Source of the DNA: Bacillota bacterium
GTDB taxonomy: Bacteria; Bacillota; Clostridia; Peptostreptococcales; Anaerovoracaceae
Reading direction: 5' to 3'
NCBI GenBank assembly: GCA_017549385.1
Contig: JAFYUX010000064.1
Coordinates: 1-14,434, forward strand
Length of the DNA: 14,434 bases
Of the stretch, positions 7,395 to 13,633 are shown in pieces. A model generated the notes under the pieces. It saw nothing but the letters and a program-made list of their open reading frames with translations, made no database searches and was not told the origin of the DNA. A program made the position numbers and the translations under genes. How positions within the stretch are numbered: position 1 is the first letter of the stretch; every line of letters begins with the position of its first letter.

Positions 7395-7529
7395 GGGAGG
7401 ACATTTATGGCTTTTAACTTGTTTAGAGATAAATTTGACAGGGGTGAGAAAAACGAAGAGAAAACTTATAGCGATTATGCTGATGCTGGTTGTGATTATG
7501 TCCTGTACACTGCCGGTTATGGCTCTTGA
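7395..7529 (+). other. Strong ribosome binding site with a 40-codon ORF overlapping the next gene out of frame
   Basis: GGGAGGA (7395-7401) is the best Shine-Dalgarno sequence in this region, and it is ideally spaced for the ATG at 7407. That ATG opens a frame of 40 codons (starting MAFNLFRDKFDRGEK) that ends in TGA at 7527-7529. The frame overlaps the start of the following secreted protein, which is read one base further on. It could be a leader peptide, one side of a frameshift, or the true start of the secreted protein separated by a one-base indel (GGGG at 7441 and AAAAA at 7449 are likely places). See findings. Confidence 0.4.
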
Positions 7530-8694
7530 TGATGACGAGTTCAGCGGATATAAGGCTGATACTCTTACTATAAAAGTCGGATATTTTGGCGGACCTTATT
7601 ACGAGAAAGCAGTTTTTACTGTAAATGATCTGTGGGCTATGGATGTAATTTATCAGGATTACACATTTATAGACAATATGCCTTCGGTGGTTATTGATCA
7701 TGTTGCAGGTGTAAGACTTTCAGATGTTATGGAAGCGGCCGGTATAGATGTAAACTCCATAGAATCTTTTTATTTCTGGACAAGAGACAAGTCAAATGAT
7801 TACTACACTTCATACACAAAGAAGGCTCTTATAGACACAAGGCGATACTGCTATTACAGTTTGCCAGACAATTTTGACGAAGAAACCGGCACGGGAAACG
7901 AACTTGCGACTTCCGATAAAGTGCCTGTGGACACCGTATTGGCTCTGGGAGACGACTGGAACAGATGTATACAAGGTGCCACGTTTGGCAGCGACTATAT
8001 GAACCTCAATACCAATACAAGGTTTAGACTCATATTTGGTCAGACAAATGCCTGGGAACGCACAGCAAATCGCAGTGCAAAATGGATCCACGAAATTGTG
8101 GTGGAACTGGGCGGAGCTCCGGTACTGACTTTAGATGATTACAATCTGCAGGGTAAAGTGGGCAGCGTGCTACGTACAAACGCCCACATCCAGGCAGATA
8201 AGACTGTAATGGAAAATGAAAATATTAAGTGGTCTTCCAGCGATGAAAGCATTGCTTCTGTAGATGAAGAAGGAAATATCACTATTCATCAGGATGCACC
8301 TGTAACCATCACTGCAGAATTTGCGGGGGTGACAGCTACGCTGACAGTAAATGGAGCCACTGGTGCCGGAGGAGAAATTCAGGAAGGTGATAATCCTGAC
8401 GCATCCGGAGGTGAAGATCAGGAACTTTCAGAGTCAGACGAAGGCGGTATCTTTGAGATAAAAGAAGCCGAAGTTGAAACTGAAACTGACGAAGGCGGCG
8501 TACAGAACTGGAGAGTATTTGAAATGTCGGAAAATGCCGAGGCGTTACCTGAGATAAAGGATGATGAAAATATGCTGGCCGTGACAGGTGCTGCTGTGGC
8601 AGGCCTTCTGGCACTCAGCGGCGGCGGATATGCAGCCGGATTTTATATGAATATAAAGGGGACTAACAGATATGCTGACAGAAAAACTGACTGA
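7444..8694 (+). CDS. Membrane-anchored extracellular protein with SUOX-like and Ig-like domains (about 416 aa)
   Basis: This is the first gene of the operon. Starting at GTG 7444 gives a clean signal peptide (basic RKTKRK, a hydrophobic stretch, then a cleavage site near PVMA-LD at 27). TTG 7435 and TTG 7387 are alternatives, and none has a good ribosome binding site. Residues about 37-220 look like the molybdopterin-binding (sulfite-oxidase, SUOX) fold: GVRLSDVMEAAGID, a central segment, then TRFRLIFGQ and IHEIVVEL at its end. The position where sulfite oxidases carry the molybdenum-ligand cysteine appears to hold no Cys. An Ig-like Big_2-type domain follows (about 223-304, WSSSDESIASVDEEGNI), then an acidic linker and a C-terminal membrane helix (about 378-401) with a short basic tail. 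It probably sits outside the membrane as a partner of the ExbB/ExbD-like motor encoded next. No enzyme activity is claimed. The start codon is uncertain. Confidence 0.8.
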   Translation: MRKTKRKLIAIMLMLVVIMSCTLPVMALDDDEFSGYKADTLTIKVGYFGGPYYEKAVFTVNDLWAMDVIYQDYTFIDNMPSVVIDHVAGVRLSDVMEAAGIDVNSIESFYFWTRDKSNDYYTSYTKKALIDTRRYCYYSLPDNFDEETGTGNELATSDKVPVDTVLALGDDWNRCIQGATFGSDYMNLNTNTRFRLIFGQTNAWERTANRSAKWIHEIVVELGGAPVLTLDDYNLQGKVGSVLRTNAHIQADKTVMENENIKWSSSDESIASVDEEGNITIHQDAPVTITAEFAGVTATLTVNGATGAGGEIQEGDNPDASGGEDQELSESDEGGIFEIKEAEVETETDEGGVQNWRVFEMSENAEALPEIKDDENMLAVTGAAVAGLLALSGGGYAAGFYMNIKGTNRYADRKTD

Positions 8695-9322
8695 TGCTCT
8701 GCGTGCCATAGCGGCATCTATGCAGACTCCGGTAATAATCGTACTTCTTATTCTGATTGCGGTAGCAATCGTGATGGCAGGCACACTTATTGCCGAACTT
8801 ATAACTGAAAAAAGACACATGAAGGTAAAGCTTCCAGAACTTCTCAATGCTCTTCAAAAGGGCGAAAGACCGGCAGAAGAAATTATCACAGAAAGCGGAC
8901 TTCTCAAGAGACAGAAAAACGCTCTTCTCACTGTGCTGGCACAGCGTGAACTTACTCCGCTTAAGAGAGAGTCTCTTGCAGGAGAACTGATGGAGGCGGA
9001 AGCTGATCATTATGATTTCAGAGTAAAGATTACGGATCTGGTTATGAGACTTGGCCCTATGTTTGGTCTGCTTGGAACTCTTATTCCGCTGGGTCCTGGT
9101 ATTATTGCTCTTGGCAGAGGTGATACATATACTTTGTCAGAGTCTCTGCTGACTGCATTTGACACTACTATTGCAGGTCTTATCGCGGCAGCGGTGGCAA
9201 CAGTGATTTCAATGATTCGCAAGCGCTGGTATGCCAGATACATGGGCAATCTCGGCGCTGTTATGGAAAGTCTTCTTGAGGTAATGGAACATGATGAACA
9301 GATGGAAACTGAAGAGGCGTAG
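8672..9322 (+). CDS. MotA/TolQ/ExbB-type proton-channel protein (216 aa)
   Basis: This is an inner-membrane component of a proton-driven motor of the ExbB/TolQ/MotA family. One membrane helix lies near the N-terminus (about 19-44), followed by a cytoplasmic charged region (about 46-120). Two further helices carry the family core: LGPMFGLLGTLIPLGPGI (127-144) and LLTAFDTTIAGLIAAAVATV (about 160-180), with the typical Thr pair after D164. Length and topology match ExbB/TolQ. The ATG is preceded by AAGGGG at good spacing, and the gene overlaps the preceding one by 23 bases, implying coupled translation. The next gene encodes its ExbD-like partner. There is no tonB- or receptor-like gene in the window. 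A flagellar MotA is excluded by size and neighbours. Confidence 0.9.
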   Translation: MLTEKLTDALRAIAASMQTPVIIVLLILIAVAIVMAGTLIAELITEKRHMKVKLPELLNALQKGERPAEEIITESGLLKRQKNALLTVLAQRELTPLKRESLAGELMEAEADHYDFRVKITDLVMRLGPMFGLLGTLIPLGPGIIALGRGDTYTLSESLLTAFDTTIAGLIAAAVATVISMIRKRWYARYMGNLGAVMESLLEVMEHDEQMETEEA

Positions 9323-9638
9323 AGGCTCAGGCAGATTCAGCTCATACAAGATGGAAAGCGAAGATATCAACCCAATGGAATATGTGGCCAATCTGGCGGA
9401 CGTTATGCTGGTGTTTGCCTGCGGGCTGATGCTGGCGCTGATTACATACTGGAATGTAGACGTGGTTGGCATAGGTCAGACGGCTGTAGACATAAATCAG
9501 GGCCAGGAAGTGACTTCTCAGATGCAGAACCTTACAGATGAACAGGGTGAAGGTCTGGAAGGCAGTGGTCTCAACGAATACGGAAAGGTTTATCAGGATC
9601 CTGAAACAGGCAAACTCTATATGGTTATGGAGGGCTAG
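9291..9638 (+). CDS. DUF2149 protein, ExbD-like partner of the channel (115 aa)
   Basis: This is a small single-span protein with a basic cytoplasmic N-terminus (KLKRRRGSGR), one membrane helix (about 33-55) and an extracellular tail of about 60 residues. The helix begins ANLADVMLVFACG, with an aspartate at D37. This resembles the LVDVMLV motif of ExbD/TolR, where the membrane Asp carries the proton. The overall pattern fits the DUF2149 family as I remember it, including the tail ending YQDPETGKLYMVMEG. DUF2149 genes occur beside ExbB-like genes in methanogens and some bacteria (from memory). Here it overlaps the ExbB-like gene by 32 bases. The tail is far shorter than the ExbD periplasmic domain, so any partner contact must differ. 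ATG 9294 is an equally possible start. Confidence 0.85.
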   Translation: MMNRWKLKRRRGSGRFSSYKMESEDINPMEYVANLADVMLVFACGLMLALITYWNVDVVGIGQTAVDINQGQEVTSQMQNLTDEQGEGLEGSGLNEYGKVYQDPETGKLYMVMEG

Positions 9639-9640
9639 AT

Positions 9641-10156
9641 ATGGATATGAACAAAAGTGATAATAAGAAATCTGCATACCGTAAAATTCTGGCGTTGCTT
9701 ATTTCTGTGTTAATGTTGTTATCTCTTGCCGGCTGTGGAGACGGCTCCGCCGACATTTCTTCCTACGGAGACACTCCCATAGCTGTTGCGGGACTTACAG
9801 ACGAAGAGTTTGCAATAACTCCAAATCAGCTTCTGGAACTGGAATGTGTATCCCGTACTGCTACAGGTGCGACAGCTAAAGCCGGCACAGTAAGTGTAAA
9901 GGGTCCGCTTCTTGAAACGTTTCTTGCAGAGTATGGATGCAAATCGTCAGATTTTAACAAAATCAGATTTCTGGCAGGTGATGGATACAAGGTTGTGCTG
10001 AGAAACGAGTACCTCACTGACTATGAAGTGGTCATGGCAGTAACAGGCAGCAAAGAACCTCTGGGAGAACAGCAGCAGCCTATGAGACTTCTCATACCGG
10101 AAGCCGAGTCAGCAATGTGGGGGTATAACATTATCCGTATAGAATTTGAAAGGTAA
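9641..10156 (+). CDS. SUOX-fold lipoprotein (171 aa)
   Basis: This is a secreted lipoprotein. After a basic N-terminus and hydrophobic segment comes the lipobox SLAGC, with the lipidated Cys at 32. The mature part resembles a minimal molybdopterin-binding (sulfite-oxidase-type) domain. LLELECVSRT is followed about 18 residues later by VKGPLLETFLAEYG, then IRFLAGDGYKVVL and a terminal PMRLLIPEA...WGYNIIRIEF, the order seen in SUOX folds. C69 falls where sulfite oxidases place the Cys that binds molybdenum; this is an alignment by eye. GGAGGG at 9629-9634 serves ATG 9641, two bases after the previous stop; ATG 9647 is an alternative. It may be a ligand- or cofactor-binding partner of the ExbBD-like motor rather than an enzyme. 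Moco binding is unproven. Confidence 0.8.
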   Translation: MDMNKSDNKKSAYRKILALLISVLMLLSLAGCGDGSADISSYGDTPIAVAGLTDEEFAITPNQLLELECVSRTATGATAKAGTVSVKGPLLETFLAEYGCKSSDFNKIRFLAGDGYKVVLRNEYLTDYEVVMAVTGSKEPLGEQQQPMRLLIPEAESAMWGYNIIRIEFER

Positions 10157-10162
10157 TATCTT

Positions 10163-11248
10163 ATGAGAAAGAGACAAATAACAGCTCTGATTCTTGTACT
10201 GGTGATGCTGACAACATCAGTATTTTCCATGACAGGGTGTGCTGCTCCGGAAAAAGAAAACCATATGGAAACTGTGATATTTACTGATTCATGTGGCAGA
10301 GAAGTCGAGATTCCAACTGAGATAGATGAAATTGTACCTTCTGGGGATCTAGCGCAGATTATTCTTTATACATTTGATCCGGAGCTGTTTCTCGGTTTTT
10401 CTACCGCTCTGACAAAGGTTCAAAAACAGTTTATAGATGAAAAATACTGGGAACTGCCTGTTTTCGGTAAATTCTACGGTAGCGGGTCTACAGTAAATTA
10501 CGAAGAAATCATCAAGGCTGATCCTGATGTAATTATCGATATGGGCGAATTTAAAGAAGGTATTCGGGAAGATATGGATAAGCTCCAGGCTGATACAGGA
10601 ATTCCTGTGCTTTTTATCCAGGCTAATATAGATACTATGGATGAAGCCTACGAAGCTCTTGGAAAGATTACTGGAAATATTGAACGAGGAAAAACTCTTT
10701 CTACATATATAACAGACACTATTGAGGAAATGGAAGCTCTGGCATCTGTTATTCCTGAAAGTGAACGTAAACGTGTGCTCTATGCTCAAGGCGAATACGC
10801 AACAGAGGTAAACGCCGTGGGAAGTATTCATTCAGAGATCCTGGACATTATCGGTGCTGTAAATGTGGCTGAACTTGGCGAGCTGGGCAAAGATACCGCT
10901 AAAGAAGTCTCTATGGAACAGATTATGCTCTGGGATCCTGAACTCCTTATACTGGCTCCAGACAGCTGTTACGAAGATATCTTTGATGATGAAGCGTGGG
11001 CTGGTATAACTGCAGTAAAAAATGGAGACGTATATGAGGCTCCTCTGGGTCCTTACAGCTGGATTGACCGACCTCCTTCAGTTCAGAGAATTCTGGGTAT
11101 GCAGTGGTTGGGAAGTATTATATATCCTGAAGAGTTCAGCTACAGCATAGAGGAGAGAGCGCAGGAATTTTTTCAGCTCTTCTTACATTATGATATCAGT
11201 GATGCGGAGCTCTTCGCGATTATGAAGAATTCGGTGAGAATTCAGTAA
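10163..11248 (+). CDS. FecB/BtuF-type substrate-binding lipoprotein of an ABC importer (361 aa)
   Basis: This is the extracellular ligand-binding component of a type-II ABC importer. The signal peptide ends at lipobox SMTGC (Cys26). The mature protein has the two-lobe helical-backbone pattern of the cluster A-II family: DSCGREVEIPTEIDEIVPSG near the start, EEIIKADPDVIIDMG in lobe one, a long linker helix, then EQIMLWDPELLILAP and a second lobe containing GPYSWIDRPPSVQRILGMQWLG. Family members bind ferric siderophores, haem, cobalamin, nickel or cobalt chelates, or molybdate/tungstate (as in MolA). The ligand cannot be read from sequence by eye. It lies 6 bases after the SUOX lipoprotein, and its permease and ATPase follow after two inserted enzyme genes. 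GAAAGGT precedes the ATG. Confidence 0.9.
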   Translation: MRKRQITALILVLVMLTTSVFSMTGCAAPEKENHMETVIFTDSCGREVEIPTEIDEIVPSGDLAQIILYTFDPELFLGFSTALTKVQKQFIDEKYWELPVFGKFYGSGSTVNYEEIIKADPDVIIDMGEFKEGIREDMDKLQADTGIPVLFIQANIDTMDEAYEALGKITGNIERGKTLSTYITDTIEEMEALASVIPESERKRVLYAQGEYATEVNAVGSIHSEILDIIGAVNVAELGELGKDTAKEVSMEQIMLWDPELLILAPDSCYEDIFDDEAWAGITAVKNGDVYEAPLGPYSWIDRPPSVQRILGMQWLGSIIYPEEFSYSIEERAQEFFQLFLHYDISDAELFAIMKNSVRIQ

Positions 11249-11264
11249 ATATAGAATTTTCTTG

Positions 11265-11293
11265 CAGGGTTCGCTGTAAAAGTACGAACCCTG
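11265..11293 (+). other. Intercistronic hairpin after the binding-protein gene
   Basis: CAGGGTTCG (11265-11273) pairs perfectly with CGAACCCTG (11285-11293) around an 11-base loop. It sits in the only gap of any size in the operon (70 bases). The tail TTGTAATG is not a proper T run, so it is at best a partial terminator. Such hairpins after the binding-protein gene often protect the upstream mRNA or reduce read-through, raising binding protein over permease. Confidence 0.7.
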
Positions 11294-11318
11294 TTGTAAT
11301 GCATAAAACCAGGAAAGG

Positions 11319-12032
11319 ATGGTGGCCGTTATGAGAAAAATGCCCCCCTGGACAGAAAAAAGAATCGAATGGTATCAGCGGGCTGTAGCCTGGAACAGGT
11401 TTGACAGAGTGCTGGCTGACCATATCTGCAGGTTTATAAACGAAGGCGAAACTGTGTGTGATATGGGTTGTGGAACTGGATATGTCGCAATGGAACTTGC
11501 ACGTAGAGGTTATGAGACCACAGCTTTTGATATGAATGAAGTTACGATGGCTTATCTTAGACAGGAAGTGCCTGCAAGAGGGTTGCAGGACAAGCTTTCG
11601 CTGATTGAAGGTTCCTGGGATGACCTGGATGTCGAAGGCATGTGGGACAACGTGGTTATGGTATTTGCAGGGCACATGGACAAGGAACTGGAGAAGTTTA
11701 TCAGATTTTGCAGAAAGCGTCTGATTGTCATTATCCGTGAAAGTAGAAAAAGTCATGTGCAGGCAAGTGGCATCACGCCGCAGATTCATACAAAGCCTGC
11801 AGATATAGAAAAAGTACTGAGATGCAGAAGGTATGAAATGGTGCCGGTGGTAACGGAATTTGGACAGCCGCTTGAATCAATGGAAGAAGCTGTCGAGTAT
11901 CTTAAAACTTTTGGTGCTGACACAGAATCTGAGAAAAGTGCTCTCAAAAATATAATCCGATGTTTTGATAGCGAGTATACGTATTTTCTTCCAAATGAAA
12001 AGAAGATGCGTATGTATGTAATTGAGAGGTAA
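11319..12032 (+). CDS. Class I SAM-dependent methyltransferase (237 aa)
   Basis: This is a cytoplasmic methyltransferase with a Rossmann fold. Motif I is VCDMGCGTGYVAMELARRG (D48, G50, G52, G54 of the glycine loop). The acidic ribose-binding residue follows in TTAFDMNE (D71), then LIEGSWDDL and the strand WDNVVMVF. The C-terminal part carries no recognisable substrate domain. It starts either at ATG 11319, with AGGA four bases upstream, or at ATG 11331 (MRKMPPW), and it ends close to the next start. Its place between the binding protein and the permease suggests that it modifies the imported ligand or a related cofactor. The methyl acceptor is unknown; small-molecule, corrinoid or thiol substrates are all possible. 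Confidence 0.88.
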   Translation: MVAVMRKMPPWTEKRIEWYQRAVAWNRFDRVLADHICRFINEGETVCDMGCGTGYVAMELARRGYETTAFDMNEVTMAYLRQEVPARGLQDKLSLIEGSWDDLDVEGMWDNVVMVFAGHMDKELEKFIRFCRKRLIVIIRESRKSHVQASGITPQIHTKPADIEKVLRCRRYEMVPVVTEFGQPLESMEEAVEYLKTFGADTESEKSALKNIIRCFDSEYTYFLPNEKKMRMYVIER

Positions 12033-12036
12033 GATT

Positions 12037-12585
12037 ATGCATGTTTTCCTGACAGGCAATATACAGGTTGGAAAGACAACTGCCATACAAAGATACATAA
12101 ACAAGTACGGATATAAGGTGAAAGGTTTTCGAACTTTATCGGGGCCTTTTGCTGAAGATGGCAGTTCCGAGATATATATGGTGGCAGCAGACAACCCTGA
12201 AGATCTCAGAGAAGAAAACATCGTAATCTGGAGACATGGTTATTATGCACAGAAAGGTGTAACTGTAAATCTGGACGTGTATGAGAATTATGGGGTGGAG
12301 CTTCTGGAAAATACGGAAGGTTGCGACATCATCATGATGGATGAGCTGGGGCCTAAAGAATTGAATGCAAAGGAATTTGTGAAAAGAGCAAAAGCCTGCA
12401 TTGATGGCGATGTGCCTGTTATGGGAGTTCTGATGAAAAAAGGGTCACCTTTATTTTACTGGGTGAAAAATCATCCAAAGGTTACTGTTCTGGAAGTGAC
12501 CGAAGAAAACAGAGACAGAGTATTTCAGGAACTTCCTCCTGTTGAAAGATGGGGTGAACCAGGTGCTTTTGACAAATGTAGATAA
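12037..12585 (+). CDS. P-loop nucleoside-triphosphatase, THEP1/NTPase_1-like (182 aa)
   Basis: This is a small cytoplasmic NTPase. The Walker A motif lies at the very start (TGNIQVGKTT, residues 6-15), followed by YGYKVKGFRTLSG, the pattern of THEP1-type proteins (…GFyT.E). Walker B is CDIIMMDELGP (D102 and E103 are the acidic pair). ATG 12037 is preferred over TTG 12022 because AGAGGT lies six bases upstream of it and because it places the P-loop at the normal distance from the N-terminus. THEP1 relatives hydrolyse NTPs slowly in vitro and their cell role is unclear. MobB-like or metallochaperone GTPases are a less likely alternative because of the GFRT segment. It lies four bases after the methyltransferase and overlaps the permease gene. 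Confidence 0.85.
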   Translation: MHVFLTGNIQVGKTTAIQRYINKYGYKVKGFRTLSGPFAEDGSSEIYMVAADNPEDLREENIVIWRHGYYAQKGVTVNLDVYENYGVELLENTEGCDIIMMDELGPKELNAKEFVKRAKACIDGDVPVMGVLMKKGSPLFYWVKNHPKVTVLEVTEENRDRVFQELPPVERWGEPGAFDKCR

Positions 12586-13633
12586 AAAAGAAAAGAGGGT
12601 ATCCGGCAGTACTGCTGTAAAGGGTATTACAGGGTACAGATTAAGGTTTACTGTACTGGTGGTTATATTTGCTGTGGCTTTTTTTGGTTCCTTTATGCTG
12701 GGTAGATATCCGGTTATGCCCTGGGATCTTGTAAAAATTGTACTTTCAAAGTTTATAAATATTGAAACGACATGGAGTTCCAGTGTTGAAGCTGTTGTAA
12801 ATCTCCGTATCGTGAGAGCTGCAGCTGCCGTGTTTATAGGGGCTGCACTCGGTGCCGCAGGCACTGCTTATCAGGGAATGTTCAGAAATCCTATGGTGTC
12901 GCCAGATGTACTGGGTGCTTCCAACGGCGCTGCATTTGGTGCGGCTCTGGCGATTTTCTGTTCATTCGGTTATGTTGGCATCACATTGTCTTCATTTGGT
13001 TTTGGTCTTGCAGCTGTTCTCCTGGCATACTCCATAAGTCGAAAAGGCAAACTGAATGAAACATTAGGGATGGTTTTAGCCGGTATGATGATAAGCACAC
13101 TGTTCTCCTCCGCGACTTCGTTCCTTAAACTCATAGCTGATACTGACAGTGTGCTGCCGGCTATTACTTACTGGCTTATGGGAAGCCTTGCATCTGTGCG
13201 TGTAAACGATCTGGTGTTTGCAGGCATCCCGATTACTGCCGGTCTTGTGGTGTTGTATCTGCTGAGATGGAGAATCAATCTTCTGACAGTAGAAGAAAAT
13301 GAAGCAAAAAGTATGGGTATAAACACCACTCGTCTCAGAGCGGTAGTTATAATATGTGCAACTTTAGTAACTGCTGCCAGTGTATCTGTCAGCGGTCTTA
13401 TCGGATGGGTAGGTCTGGTTATACCACATATCTGCCGTCTCGTATTTGGGCAGGATTACAGCAGGCTTATGCCTGCTTCTATGGTGATGGGTGCAGCTTA
13501 TCTGCTGGTTGTTGATGCGGTGGCACGAATGGCGGCTTTATCCGAGATACCTCTCGGCATCCTGACATCAGTAATAGGTGCTCCTGTATTTATCTGGCTT
13601 ATCATGACTGGAGGCAGTAAAAATGGAGCTTAA
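12563..13633 (+). CDS. FecCD/BtuC-type ABC importer permease (about 356 aa)
   Basis: This is a membrane permease with the many-helix layout of the FecCD family. Diagnostic segments are GAALGAAGTAYQGMFRNPMVSPDVLG (Q104, R108, N109, P110 with the 12563 start), SNGAAFGAALA, the coupling-region GLIGWVGLVIPHICR (278 on) and the terminal EIPLGILTSVIGAPVFIWLI. One gene is present, so the permease would be a homodimer. The start is uncertain. GTG 12563 has GGTGA five bases upstream and overlaps the NTPase gene by 23 bases; TTG 12542, GTG 12554 and TTG 12569 are alternatives in the same frame. It works with the binding protein encoded upstream and the ATPase encoded next. Confidence 0.93.
   Translation: MLLTNVDKKEKRVSGSTAVKGITGYRLRFTVLVVIFAVAFFGSFMLGRYPVMPWDLVKIVLSKFINIETTWSSSVEAVVNLRIVRAAAAVFIGAALGAAGTAYQGMFRNPMVSPDVLGASNGAAFGAALAIFCSFGYVGITLSSFGFGLAAVLLAYSISRKGKLNETLGMVLAGMMISTLFSSATSFLKLIADTDSVLPAITYWLMGSLASVRVNDLVFAGIPITAGLVVLYLLRWRINLLTVEENEAKSMGINTTRLRAVVIICATLVTAASVSVSGLIGWVGLVIPHICRLVFGQDYSRLMPASMVMGAAYLLVVDAVARMAALSEIPLGILTSVIGAPVFIWLIMTGGSKNGA

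Larger units (their letters stand above)
7069..7406 (+). ncRNA. Long structured 5' leader, candidate cis-regulatory RNA
   Basis: Between the predicted transcription start and the first served start codon are about 340 nt without a convincing gene. In order it contains a small hairpin (about 7073-7090), a strong hairpin (7102-7129), an 11-nt tandem repeat (7145-7166), a 14-bp long-range stem (7171-7184 with 7251-7264) enclosing 66 nt, an 11-bp perfect hairpin (7271-7299) and a small hairpin (7340-7355). The palindrome TTCGAA occurs three times (7111-7116, 7170-7175, 7260-7265), allowing alternative pairings. I do not see the conserved elements of the Moco, cobalamin, NiCo, fluoride, SAM or T-box families. 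No hairpin is followed by a convincing T run, so simple transcription attenuation is not evident. Confidence 0.5.

Noticed and set aside
7069..7406. Moco, cobalamin, T-box or other known riboswitch
   Set aside because: I looked for the conserved cores (for example the B12 box and the T-box GGUGGNACCGCG) and did not find them. Only a partial GGTGGAAAATG string occurs.
8672..9638. Flagellar MotA/MotB stator
   Set aside because: The first protein lacks the size and cytoplasmic loop of MotA. The partner has no OmpA-like peptidoglycan-binding domain, and no flagellar genes are nearby.
11220..11789. 189-codon minus-strand ORF under the methyltransferase
   Set aside because: It is the antisense shadow of a gene with clear SAM-binding motifs, and its product has no recognisable feature.
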